A stretch of 64,000 nucleotides of DNA from Intestinibaculum porci (GTDB lineage Bacteria > Bacillota_I > Bacilli_A > Erysipelotrichales > Coprobacillaceae): NCBI RefSeq assembly GCF_003925875.1, contig NZ_AP019309.1:2666001-2730000 (forward strand), written 5' to 3'. The notes beneath the pieces are model-generated. The model ran no database searches and had not been told where the DNA came from. It worked only from the letters and a program-made list of their open reading frames with translations. The stretch's first letter is position 1, and each line of letters begins with the position of its first letter. This document shows, piece after piece, positions 54,869 to 62,896 of this stretch. Both the position numbers and the translations under genes were made by a program.

Positions 54869-56194
54869 TTACATCGTATAGCGCTTTAATTTGGCGTTGA
54901 TCCTTTCTACAGCTTTATCCTGCTGTGTTTTTGCGTCCATTCCACTTAACACACTATTTTCTAAGACTTGCTGGAAAGAGGTGCTGACCTGTGGATAGAC
55001 TGGTGTTTTAGGTCTTGGATGACCATATGTTTTTAACTGTGTATATAAGGCTTTGTATTCAGGATCTTTATCAAAATCATCAAACGCGGCATAAGCTTTG
55101 TAAGTTGATGGGAATGTTTTCGTTTCACTCCAGATCCGTTTTCCGCTATCGATTCCGCTCATATACTGCACCAGCTTCGTCGCTGCTTCTTTATGTTTAC
55201 ACTTTGAAGACATCGCAAAAGCCCAAGATCCCGTTGGCGTATATTTTTCACCTTTCCATGAGTCACCGACAATATAAGGAGCAACCCCAATATTGAGCTT
55301 CTTGAACTGTGTGCGCACGGTATTAACTTCCCAAGCCCCATCAAACTTAAAGGCCGCCCGACCTTCTTCAAATAAGTTTGCAACGGCTACTTTCGACATA
55401 TACTTGTGAGCAAGTAATGTTTTGAAATACTGAATCGTTTTTAAGTTCTGCTGTGAATTGAAATAGCCATCGGCTTTCAAACCATTCTTAGAAACCAGAT
55501 CACCGCCATTACTCCAGAAAAATGGCGCATAGTAATAAATGGTCGCTTCCCCAACTGGGAAGGTCATATCTAATGGATAACCTTTCACCTGATCGGTATA
55601 CTTCTTGACTTTCTGTAAGATTGTCAGGAATTCACTGAAGGTCCATGGATGATTCTGATCAGGCACTTTAATGCCCGCTTTCTTCAAAATATCCTTATTG
55701 TAGTAGAGTCCCACACTTGATTCCATAACCCCTAAAGCATATAACTTATTCTGATAAGTGCCCTGATCAAGAATTGAAGGTAAGTAAATTGACTTTTCCT
55801 TCTTCGTTAATGGCGCTAACGGCTGGATAATCTTGTTCGCCGCATAAGAAGCAACGTTTGGACCATCGACCGTTAACACATCAGGCAGCCCACCTGACAT
55901 AACGGAAGCGTTGATCTTATCACTATAACCGCCCCCACTATCATTTCTTGGAATAAATTCAATGTCCGCGAAATATTTGCCATTATACTTTTTATTAAAA
56001 GCATTGACAGATTCACGGTAAACATGACCTTCAGGCGTATCTTCAATACTATGTACCCAGATTGAAACATACTGTTCCCCTTGATCATAACCTTTGATAC
56101 TGCCAGGCGTTGGATCACTCTTTGTCCCACAGCCTGTTAATGTCAGTCCCATCGTACCTGCCAGGACAAATGACAACAGCTTCTTTTTCACCAT
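54869..56194 (-). CDS. Sugar ABC solute-binding lipoprotein
   Basis: A 441-residue extracellular binding protein. Signal peptide with lipobox LTLTGCG, then a family 1 sugar-binding fold (GQYVSIWVHS-like strand, KLYALGVMESSVGLYYNKDIL). Its position upstream of two permeases, an ATPase and a GH32 enzyme indicates capture of sucrose or fructo-oligosaccharides. GGAGGA precedes the ATG. Confidence 0.92.
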   Translation of the reverse strand: MVKKKLLSFVLAGTMGLTLTGCGTKSDPTPGSIKGYDQGEQYVSIWVHSIEDTPEGHVYRESVNAFNKKYNGKYFADIEFIPRNDSGGGYSDKINASVMSGGLPDVLTVDGPNVASYAANKIIQPLAPLTKKEKSIYLPSILDQGTYQNKLYALGVMESSVGLYYNKDILKKAGIKVPDQNHPWTFSEFLTILQKVKKYTDQVKGYPLDMTFPVGEATIYYYAPFFWSNGGDLVSKNGLKADGYFNSQQNLKTIQYFKTLLAHKYMSKVAVANLFEEGRAAFKFDGAWEVNTVRTQFKKLNIGVAPYIVGDSWKGEKYTPTGSWAFAMSSKCKHKEAATKLVQYMSGIDSGKRIWSETKTFPSTYKAYAAFDDFDKDPEYKALYTQLKTYGHPRPKTPVYPQVSTSFQQVLENSVLSGMDAKTQQDKAVERINAKLKRYTM

Positions 56195-56213
56195 GCTTTC
56201 CTCCTCCTTTAAA

Positions 56214-56359
56214 TAACCGGTTACTTTCTTTTCTAAAAAAATAAAATTTCCTTTCTCATCTTCGAGAAGTTCCCGGTTAAGTTACCGGTTACTTTTCTTG
56301 ACACACTCATCATATACTCTTTCGAAAACGCTGTCAATAACTTTTTAGTAACCGGTTAC
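56214..56359 (-). promoter_or_regulatory. Fructoside operon promoter, three operators, cre-like site
   Basis: On the minus strand TTGACA (56332-56337), 17 bases, TATGAT (56309-56314). Operators: GTAACCGGTTAC (56348-56359, upstream), TTACCGGTTA (56282-56291) and TAACCGGTTA (56214-56223), the last near the ribosome site. TGACAGCGTTTTCG, overlapping -35 and spacer, fits a CcpA cre site with one mismatch at its end. Confidence 0.78.
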
Positions 56360-56447
56360 TTTATTTTGTTTTACAACCCTTTAAAAATCCTTTTCCATAA
56401 AGCTTACATTTTACTTTCATTATCTTTATATTTTTTCTGCGGCATAA

Positions 56448-56478
56448 AAAAAGACAAAACATATCACATTTTGTCTTT
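56448..56478 (-). terminator. Terminator of decayed IS1634-like copy
   Basis: AAAGACAAAA pairs with TTTTGTCTTT around a short loop, in the position held by the terminator of the intact element. Confidence 0.6.
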
Positions 56479-56484
56479 CCTGTA

Positions 56485-56757
56485 TTATTCAAGTTTCAAG
56501 CCATTTTGGGCATTCACAACTCTCATTCCTCTTTTCAGATCATGCTGGAAAAGGATCTCCAAAGATGGCTGAAAGCCATATGCTTTCACCAAATCATCAG
56601 TTAATACGGTTCTCGTAAAAGCCGGAACATATGAAATACCACCCAGATAAACAATATTCAACGCCGCTAAGTGATCAATCACATCCTGATCGGTATACTT
56701 CCCTTTTAACACTTTCTTCATTAGCAGGTATTCTACCGGTTTCATAATCTTAGTCAA
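56485..56757 (-). pseudogene. C-terminal fragment of IS1634-type transposase
   Basis: The frame encodes GKYTDQDVIDHLAALNIVYL and VLTDDLVKAYGFQPS and ends NAQNGLKLE, aligning with the last ~85 residues of the intact transposase at 2576 (EVFGFQPSRK). It is cut off at the IS605 element boundary. The matching N-terminal part lies beyond that element at 58912-59456; the catalytic core is missing. Confidence 0.8.
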
Positions 56758-56960
56758 CTACCCGCAACTAAAGTCGCAGGCTTGCATGACGGTGCGGGGC
56801 GGTGTTCTCCGCCATGGCATCGGCATACAGCTTACCCAGATACAGCCAGGCTTACAGAGTTTCCGCAGAAACAGTGCAGAGGTCGGCCAGTTAGAGGGCG
56901 GTTCCCTAGCGAGTTGCCATGCTAGAGGGGATATTCATCCCATACTATATAGGATCAAAG
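56758..56960 (-). ncRNA. Probable omegaRNA of TnpB
   Basis: About 200 GC-rich, structure-rich bases lie between the tnpB stop and the element end, where TnpB guide RNAs are encoded. The terminal hairpin CCTGCGAC, TTTA, GTTGCGGG closes it; the guide would be the flanking bases below 56757. Inferred from position and composition. Confidence 0.55.
56761..56780. repeat. IS605 right-end hairpin
   Basis: CCCGCAAC, TAAA, GTCGCAGG: an 8-bp stem including G-U pairs in the single-strand form. Confidence 0.7.
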
Positions 56961-58223
56961 ACTCTCAAGAGCCTTCGCTAGAATGTTCTTTGCAGCATTG
57001 GTGTCACGTACATGATGTGCACCACATGCCGGGCAGTCCCACTCACGCACTGACAGCGGAAGCTTCTGATCTCCGGTCATGACATGACCGCATACGCTGC
57101 ACGTCTGCGTAGTGTACTGTGGTGCAACGAGTATGACGTCTCGTCCGTACATCTCGCCTTTCTGCTTGAGCATGGTCAGAAGTGTCCGCCATCCGGCGTC
57201 GCTTATGGCTGCTGCAAGGCAATGATTTTTTACCAGATTGCGTACCTTAAGATCTTCCGCGGCAACCAGATCGTGGCTTTTAATCAGCTGCTTTGATACG
57301 AAATTAAGGTAGTCGGCTCTCTGGCGGGCGGTTTTTCTGTGAAGATAGGCGACCTTCTGACGCATCTCCTGGTAGTTTCTGCTATTACGAAGCTCGCGCC
57401 CGTCCTTTTTTGCCTGATTGGCTCGCCGACTCATTTTCTTCTGCGCCTTGGCGAGCTTAGTCTGAATTTTCTTCCGGCATCGCGGATTCTCAAACGATCC
57501 GCCTTCCGAATCATTGACAAGATCAATAAGGTTGAGATCAATGCCAACCTGCGATCCGGTTTTCGGAAGCGATTCGACGAAGGGGTCATCTGATGCGATC
57601 TGCAGCGATACCCAGTACTCGCCGACGGCATCCCTTGAGACAGTTACCGTTCCGATGCGCGTTTGACCGCTGTGACTGAACAGCTTATCGATAATCTTAG
57701 GCGAGCCGCTGCACCGGATCCTTCCGATGATCGGAAGCTTAAGATGCTTTCTGTCAAGAAAACGGATGCTGCCGCCATTCAGACCTTCGTGACCACTCTG
57801 ATAGTGGTTTGAGGTCTGATAGGACTGCTCATACGATTTCTTGTGAAAGGTCGGAACGCCGGTATGACGCTCGCGCATGTTTTTCCATGCGGCCGTGTAG
57901 TTCTTTTTTGCCGTGGCGATCACCTGACCGTCAACTTCCGGCTCATTTAAGAACGGCAGCGTATTTCTGATATGTGCCATGTCAGAACCGCTTCCGTTCA
58001 GTTCACGGATCTTGAGCGTAACATCTTCAAGACGCTTTCTGTCGGCAGGCACAATATCAGCTGTTTTCTTAAGACGGTAAGTTTCCTTATCGACACCTAC
58101 AAGAAGATTGTAGACAGCACGCTGTGCACCATCATTGACAGCAATAATATGTTTCTGAGCATCTGATGGGTATATTTTAAGGACCACTCCATAATGATAA
58201 TTCATCTGGCTGCATTTTTTCAT
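56955..58223 (-). CDS. tnpB: TnpB RNA-guided nuclease
   Basis: A 422-residue TnpB (Cas12 ancestor family). RuvC acidic residues: GIDLNLIDLVND (Asp), LVAAEDLKVRNL (Glu), VRDTNAAKNIL (Asp); the zinc finger is CSVCGH with CPACGAHH. All catalytic positions are present, so it may be active. ATG 58223 has GGAGGAG 6 bases upstream. TnpB uses an omegaRNA made from its 3' end to cut the donor site and keep the element in the genome. Confidence 0.92.
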   Translation of the reverse strand: MKKCSQMNYHYGVVLKIYPSDAQKHIIAVNDGAQRAVYNLLVGVDKETYRLKKTADIVPADRKRLEDVTLKIRELNGSGSDMAHIRNTLPFLNEPEVDGQVIATAKKNYTAAWKNMRERHTGVPTFHKKSYEQSYQTSNHYQSGHEGLNGGSIRFLDRKHLKLPIIGRIRCSGSPKIIDKLFSHSGQTRIGTVTVSRDAVGEYWVSLQIASDDPFVESLPKTGSQVGIDLNLIDLVNDSEGGSFENPRCRKKIQTKLAKAQKKMSRRANQAKKDGRELRNSRNYQEMRQKVAYLHRKTARQRADYLNFVSKQLIKSHDLVAAEDLKVRNLVKNHCLAAAISDAGWRTLLTMLKQKGEMYGRDVILVAPQYTTQTCSVCGHVMTGDQKLPLSVREWDCPACGAHHVRDTNAAKNILAKALESL

Positions 58224-58318
58224 AACGGCTCCTCCTTCCTATAGCTTAATTATAACACATATGTATTTGATTATCCACTATAATAATGCTATTATATAAG
58301 AAGGAATGAGGTGTACAT

Positions 58319-58774
58319 ATGAAAAGACATATAGACAGGATAAAAGGTGCTGTATATGAGAGAGGTTATGTATATAACTTTCACTTTCATCTGATATGGG
58401 TCACCAAATACAGACGTCAGGTGTTTACTACGCCTGCCCTTGTGAATGAAATGAAAGATATTCTTCGCCATATTGCTGAAACATCAGATGTCAGGATTGA
58501 AGAGATGGAGGTCATGCCAGATCATGTCCACCTGCTTGTATCATTCAAGCCTAAATATGCGCCAACAAACATTGTCAAGAATCTCAAAGGAGCTAGTGGG
58601 AGACTGTTTTTCAGCAGGCATCCCGACATCAGAGATCAAAGTTTCTGGGGCGGGCATTTATGGTCTAACAGCTACTATATGAGCACTTTGGGAAATATGA
58701 GCCGTGATGTTGTAGAACTGTATATCCAAAACCAGTACTCGCCGAACAAAAAAGGCAATTCCTCCCCTGATTGA
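58319..58774 (+). CDS. tnpA: IS200-type TnpA transposase (Y1 HUH)
   Basis: A 151-residue single-strand transposase. HUH motif in PDHVHLLVSF, HLIWVTKYRRQVF near the start, and the catalytic Tyr in VVELYIQNQY. Slightly longer N terminus than usual. ATG 58319 follows AATGAGGTG. The stop lies in the left-end hairpin. The frame is intact. Confidence 0.92.
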   Translation: MKRHIDRIKGAVYERGYVYNFHFHLIWVTKYRRQVFTTPALVNEMKDILRHIAETSDVRIEEMEVMPDHVHLLVSFKPKYAPTNIVKNLKGASGRLFFSRHPDIRDQSFWGGHLWSNSYYMSTLGNMSRDVVELYIQNQYSPNKKGNSSPD

Positions 58775-58792
58775 AATCAGGGGATTCCTTGC
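58751..58792. repeat. IS605 left-end hairpin
   Basis: CCCCTGATT, GA, AATCAGGGG (58762-58781) is a perfect 9-bp stem; outer AGGCAA and TTGCCT pair as well. It overlaps the tnpA stop. Confidence 0.75.
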
Positions 58793-58795
58793 CTA

Positions 58796-59456
58796 ATTCT
58801 TCATTGAAGACATCAATCACCTTGTCAGCTTCTTGCACTGATAAAGCCCCTAGTATCCCCGTATGATCCTTTAACAAGTGCTCTGCGCAATAATCAGCAT
58901 CAATCATGACTTTACGCTGATTGCGATCTTTGCTTAAAAATCATCAAGTCCTTCTCTTGCGCTAATAAGCGCAGCGCCTTTTGTGCATCCTGAACCTTAT
59001 ACTGCGGCGCTTCGTAAAAGACCATTTCCTCTTTTAAGATCTGATGACAAAGCACATCAATTATGATATTTGTAATATCATAACGAATACGATGCTTCTT
59101 CGCCATCTCATCACCGATCTCTTTGAAACCTAGAAAACAGATAATATTTTTCATGTACAGATAACCAATATTAAAAAGGCGCGGTTCACAGGCAATCAAA
59201 TGATTCGGATGAAAGACGAGAGTCATCCCCGCCTTTGCTTGCTGGTCGGCCTCTCGCAAAGCCTCCACATATTCCTGTAAATGTTTTATGACTTCATCAT
59301 AAGAATCGTACTGATACTTTTCCCTTAAGCTTGCCAAGTTGCCAAGCTTTTCAACAACATACGTTGATTTCTTTTTAACTTGGGATCATAAAAATCATCA
59401 ATGATATAAAATGATGCAGAATTTTTAGATTTCGTTACTTTTAAACGTTTGGCCAT
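58796..59456 (-). pseudogene. N-terminal fragment of IS1634-type transposase
   Basis: From ATG 59456 it encodes MAKRLKVTKSKNSASFYIID, aligning with the start of the intact transposase, frameshifts near 59372, continues as VVEKLGNLASLREKYQYDSY to a stop at 58912, and then enters a different frame (DADYCAEHLLKDHTGILGAL) that I cannot align to the intact protein. The catalytic core is gone. It ends at the IS605 element. Confidence 0.75.
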
Positions 59457-59531
59457 AAGCGATCCTCCTATCCCCTATTATAAAGACAATAGCTAAATAT
59501 AGTGAGAGCGAAAACACCTACATACCAGACC

Positions 59532-59544
59532 TCCCAAAAATCTT
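59532..59544. repeat. 13-bp direct repeat, left flank of IS30-like element
   Basis: TCCCAAAAATCTT, identical to 62509-62521, sits immediately outside the left inverted repeat. It has the position of a target duplication. Confidence 0.7.
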
Positions 59545-59773
59545 GCTCAATTGAAAAAGTAAATTCCGCTTAAATTTAAATTCCGGTTTTGTGTAGTTTT
59601 GTCTTACAAATGCCTTTATTAAAGGAATTCGTTAGCGCTTATTAGAAATTCAGAGGTCAAAACATGTCTGATTTTACTAAATTGATTGCTAATAATGAAA
59701 AAAGATTGTAGCGAAAAATGTGGAACTTCGCACCTCACATTTCTGTGAAGGACTTATTTCCACATTTTTTTGA

Positions 59774-61165
59774 TTACTTTTTCTTTAAAACTGAAGGCTT
59801 TAACTCCACCTTGTCTTTATCGATTTGGCTATAGCCTTTGCACTTTAGAGCCTCATAGATCTCCGGCATCATGAAAGCCGTGTTTTCATAGAGACTTCTG
59901 CCGCCATAGAGCTTGCGGGAGTAGGAGTTGATATTATTAACGGCTCTGTTAAGGGCCTCCTGACTTACAAGCCCAAGCTTGCGGAGATTCTTTTTCTTAG
60001 GGCAGATATATCTTAAAACAAGATGCTCGTTCTCAAGTGATCCCTTCTGATTTGAATGCATCGCATCACAGTAGAAGATTCGGCATGTTCCTGACTCTCT
60101 GTCTTCGAATTCATCGGCCAGCGAGAATTCACTGCCTCTGTCAGTCAGGATAGACCCTATATTATTAATAAATACATCCGGGCCAAGCAGCTTTTCAATA
60201 TAGTCAAGGCCATTCACCATCTCCTCAGCTGTTTTTTCATCATGATAGACGGCAAGAAATACACCGCCTGGCATGATCTTAAAAGTCTGAATAAACGGGC
60301 CGTTAGAAACATCATTATAAACGGTATCCATAAGGATATAGCCGACAGGATGATCAATTGCCTGCTCGCTATCAGGCCGTTCTGCACCATCATAGAGCTT
60401 AACGCTATGATTGATGCTGTACTGTGCGGCCACAAGGGGGTTGTATTCAAGAAAGTCCTTGAATGTTCTTCCGGTTAAATAGCCGCTGTCCTTGCGCTTT
60501 CTGTACTGGTTAGCGCGTACCTTAGGCATCTTTCTTCTCTTTACCTGGTTTCTGAGCGCCAGGCTATTGATTCCAAACTGTTCAAATGCACCCTGCTCAA
60601 TATAGTTGTACAGGCACTTTTCGGAAATTTTGAGCTCAGGATGCTCGTTAAGAATTGCATACGGTGACTTGCCCTGTTCAAGCTCAGGCTTGATGATATC
60701 AGCCATCCACTGAGCCTCTGAATAGGTGAGGTTGAAGCCCATTCTCGAATCCCTAAGCATATATTCGTATGCTCTTTGGGCCACATCTGCTCTGTAGTAG
60801 TATTTTGAGAATCTGCAGCTGGGGGCTTTGGTGCAGCCGTTGCAGACGCCCGGTGATCTGTCCCTTTGATTGCATTTAAACAGGGTGTAGTCAGTGCATT
60901 CCATGAACACCTCATGGCTGGTTCTGCACTCCCGTCCTCTTGTGCACTTTTTGTAGTTGGCGCAGTCAAAGGGTGCCTTGCTTGGCGATCCTGAAGGAGT
61001 TCTGTGATTCCGAATTTCCTTAGCGACGGTAGTTGGATCTTTATGAATGGTCTTGGCAATTTGGGCCTTATTAAGGCCGCTCTTGAGACCTGCTTCAATC
61101 TTTTCTCGAAGCTCATAAGTTATGTGCTTCTGATATCCTATGGGCTTTTTAGCGGCTCTTTCCAT
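59774..61165 (-). CDS. IS30-family transposase
   Basis: About 463 residues. N-terminal helix-turn-helix of IS30 type (KIEAGLKSGLNKAQIAKTIH, TTVAKEIRNHR); a Cys-rich zinc-like region (CANYKKCTRGREC and CNGCTKAPSC); DDE core with LMDTVYND, SILTDRGSEFSL and SNQKGSLENEHL. The length is above the usual ~320-380, mostly from the Cys-rich insertion. I start at ATG 61165 behind AGGAAGG; it overlaps the small gene upstream by 17 bases. Confidence 0.88.
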   Translation of the reverse strand: MERAAKKPIGYQKHITYELREKIEAGLKSGLNKAQIAKTIHKDPTTVAKEIRNHRTPSGSPSKAPFDCANYKKCTRGRECRTSHEVFMECTDYTLFKCNQRDRSPGVCNGCTKAPSCRFSKYYYRADVAQRAYEYMLRDSRMGFNLTYSEAQWMADIIKPELEQGKSPYAILNEHPELKISEKCLYNYIEQGAFEQFGINSLALRNQVKRRKMPKVRANQYRKRKDSGYLTGRTFKDFLEYNPLVAAQYSINHSVKLYDGAERPDSEQAIDHPVGYILMDTVYNDVSNGPFIQTFKIMPGGVFLAVYHDEKTAEEMVNGLDYIEKLLGPDVFINNIGSILTDRGSEFSLADEFEDRESGTCRIFYCDAMHSNQKGSLENEHLVLRYICPKKKNLRKLGLVSQEALNRAVNNINSYSRKLYGGRSLYENTAFMMPEIYEALKCKGYSQIDKDKVELKPSVLKKK

Positions 61166-61358
61166 TCTTATCACCTTCCTGCATTACTGTTTGGTAGCAG
61201 TAATCAATTAATGTGTAGGGATAGAGTCTTCTCATTAATGCGTCCTCTTCGACTTCTGAAAGCTTTCTGCAACGTTTTTTGCCTTTCGAAGGGCGCATAG
61301 TCCCATTGATTTCTCGGCTATTGTTCTTAATAGCCGCCTTCTTTGTGATATTTGACAT
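61149..61358 (-). CDS. Small basic protein of the IS30-like element
   Basis: A 69-residue protein from ATG 61358 with AAGGAGGTG 9 bases upstream. Start MSNITKKAAIKNNSREINGT, then basic GKKRCRKLSEVEEDALMRRL, then a Tyr-rich end. Possibly nucleic-acid binding. It overlaps the transposase start, suggesting coupled translation. No family recognised. Confidence 0.6.
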   Translation of the reverse strand: MSNITKKAAIKNNSREINGTMRPSKGKKRCRKLSEVEEDALMRRLYPYTLIDYCYQTVMQEGDKNGKSR

Positions 61359-61386
61359 GTTTAATGCCACCTCCTTGATATTTTTC

Positions 61387-62322
61387 CTATTTTTTGGCGG
61401 TTTCCCGCTTCTTTACAAAGAAGTTTAACACCGTCAGGGCTGATTCACATTTTTCCCATGTTGGTAATGGGCAGGCAACATCATCGCGGAGGAAGCTGTT
61501 TTTTACGCAATCTTTGGTGAGACCTTTAGTAACGGTCATGAAACTGTTTTGATAGAAATCTTTGAAGTGATCAGCGATAAATGAGCATATAAGATTAGAA
61601 AGCAAATTATCACTCATTTTATTGATCTTAGGGGTTGCATAAAGATATTCCAGGAGTGCTCTAAGCCGACCATGAAAATCCTCAAGGCTGCTGTCGCCGT
61701 GAAAGATCTGATGCAGGTATAGAAGGATATCAAAAAGGTTTTCACGCATAAAAGGGATAATTCCCAGCGGAAACACGGCATGAGTTTTATGAAGGCTTTT
61801 GGAGTAGATGCGCTGAAGCTGAAATTCATAAGGAGTATCGTTAATGTTTACGATCTTCTTGTAATGCCCGAATTTTATCCAGTCATGTGCGTTCTCATCA
61901 GAAAAATCGGGTATTGTTCTCACAATATCCTCTGCAGAGAAGGTGTTCATGATATATGAATAGGTGGCGTTGATGAAAAGCATGATGTCATAAGCAAGTT
62001 CAGTTGATGAAAGGCAAGCTTCATAAAGCTTTTTAACCAGTCTGAAAAAGAATCTGTTATCAGAGCGCACTAAAAGGGCAACGGAAAAGTTATTGTTCCA
62101 TAAGTGGTTATTTGCGCAGTCAGGAAAGACGTGCTCAGGCTTCTGCTCTGCACTAGAAGAATTTCTAATGAGCTCTTTGAAGCATGAGGAAATCTTATCA
62201 TTGAAGGAAAAGGAACCATCACATAAATGCATATTTAAACTTTTATACTTGAAAACAGGCGGGATGTGTATTACTATCATATTGTCTTGTTGGACAGATG
62301 ATGAGAAGCTTTTCCAGGGCAT
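61387..62322 (-). CDS. Uncharacterised 311-residue protein of the IS30-like element
   Basis: Starts at ATG 62322 (MPWKSFSSSVQQDN). Soluble, helical in the second half; THAVFPLGIIPFMRENLFDI recalls a segment of IS-linked proteins of unknown function (DUF6431, from memory), which I cannot confirm. GGAGG lies about 25 bases upstream, but a three-codon ORF (ATGATGAGTTAATG, M-M-S then stop) ends on the start codon (TAATG), so coupled re-initiation is possible. It lies inside the inverted repeats, first of three co-directional genes. Confidence 0.6.
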   Translation of the reverse strand: MPWKSFSSSVQQDNMIVIHIPPVFKYKSLNMHLCDGSFSFNDKISSCFKELIRNSSSAEQKPEHVFPDCANNHLWNNNFSVALLVRSDNRFFFRLVKKLYEACLSSTELAYDIMLFINATYSYIMNTFSAEDIVRTIPDFSDENAHDWIKFGHYKKIVNINDTPYEFQLQRIYSKSLHKTHAVFPLGIIPFMRENLFDILLYLHQIFHGDSSLEDFHGRLRALLEYLYATPKINKMSDNLLSNLICSFIADHFKDFYQNSFMTVTKGLTKDCVKNSFLRDDVACPLPTWEKCESALTVLNFFVKKRETAKK

Positions 62323-62508
62323 TAACTCATCATCTTTTTTTGTCCTTACCTCCAAATCGAATTTAGTTTAACACTTTAATATCATGATAATTTTATCACA
62401 TTTTAAAATAACTGAATAACTAAATTCATAAAAAACATAAGGATTAATAAGTGAATGATAGAATTCACGTTAGAAATATCTAACTGGAATTTCGAAAATC
62501 AATTGACG

Positions 62509-62521
62509 TCCCAAAAATCTT
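62509..62521. repeat. 13-bp direct repeat, right flank of IS30-like element
   Basis: TCCCAAAAATCTT, immediately outside the right inverted repeat; 22 bases separate it from the -35 box of the tRNA-His promoter. Confidence 0.7.
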
Positions 62522-62543
62522 TTAAACTTTTTTCATTTTTCTC

Positions 62544-62572
62544 TTTACAAGTTTCGAAGAATCCTGTATACT
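62544..62572 (+). promoter_or_regulatory. tRNA-His promoter
   Basis: TTTACA (62544-62549), 17 bases, TATACT (62567-62572), 18 bases before the tRNA. The IS30-like insertion lies just upstream and left the promoter intact. Confidence 0.8.
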
Positions 62573-62590
62573 CAGTCTTGTCCCAAATAT

Positions 62591-62668
62591 GGCGGTTATG
62601 GTGAAGCGGTTAACACACCGGATTGTGGCTCCGGCATTTCGTCAGTTCGATCCTGACTAGCCGCCCCA
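62591..62668 (+). tRNA. tRNA-His (anticodon GTG)
   Basis: Full cloverleaf: anticodon arm CCGGA, TTGTGGC, TCCGG; T arm GTCAG, TTCGATC, CTGAC; acceptor GCGGTTA with TAGCCGC. The extra G at -1 (62591) pairs with C73 (62665), the identity mark of tRNA-His. CCA is encoded. Confidence 0.97.
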
Positions 62669-62680
62669 TTTAGAGGACTC

Positions 62681-62710
62681 AAGATCTCATGTATTTGAGA
62701 TCTTTTTTCT
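62681..62710 (+). terminator. tRNA-His terminator
   Basis: AAGATCTCA, TGTATT, TGAGATCTT, then a T run. Confidence 0.9.
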
Positions 62711-62757
62711 TTATCTTTTCTTTTCGTTCATATAAAAGTCATAAATCTTCTTTATAG

Positions 62758-62852
62758 TGTAATCATCGGAAGAGATTCCGATCATCATATTAATTTTCCC
62801 CAAGAAATGTGCCTTAAGGCACGAAGTGCGAATTCCCCTTCGCACTTTTTTA
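62758..62852 (+). ncRNA. Possible small RNA
   Basis: Between the tRNA terminator and the convergent lipoprotein gene stand three hairpins in a row: TCGGAAGAGATTCCGA (62766-62781), GTGCCTTAAGGCAC (62809-62822), and a terminator with stem AAGTGCGAA/TTCGCACTT plus T run (62824-62852). A TATAGT -10-like box precedes them, but no good -35 box. No ORF explains the terminator. Confidence 0.35.
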
Positions 62853-62865
62853 TTTACAGAAAAAT

Positions 62866-62893
62866 AAGGATGCCCATCTGCTGGCACCCTTTA
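62866..62893 (-). terminator. Terminator of lipoprotein gene
   Basis: Minus strand: GGGTGCC, AGCAGATG, GGCATCC, then TTATTTTT. Confidence 0.7.
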
Positions 62894-62896
62894 TCA

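Larger units (their letters stand above)
56757..58795 (-). mobile_element. IS200/IS605-family element with divergent tnpB and tnpA
   Basis: About 2.04 kb with divergent tnpB (minus) and tnpA (plus). Sub-terminal hairpins at 56761-56780 and 58751-58792 mark the ends, as expected of a family that has hairpins in place of terminal inverted repeats. It split a decayed IS1634-like gene. Ends are accurate to about 10 bases. Confidence 0.8.
59545..62508 (-). mobile_element. IS30-like element with two extra genes
   Basis: A 2,964-bp unit. Its ends form an imperfect inverted repeat: left from 59545 and right from 62508 share TCAATTGA and, six bases further in, AAATTCC and TTA (about 20 of 32 positions). 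Inside lie three minus-strand genes: a 311-residue protein, a 69-residue protein and an IS30-type transposase. 13-bp direct repeats flank the unit. The left 230 bases are non-coding. Usual IS30 elements are 1.0-1.7 kb with one gene and 2-3 bp duplications. Confidence 0.7.
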
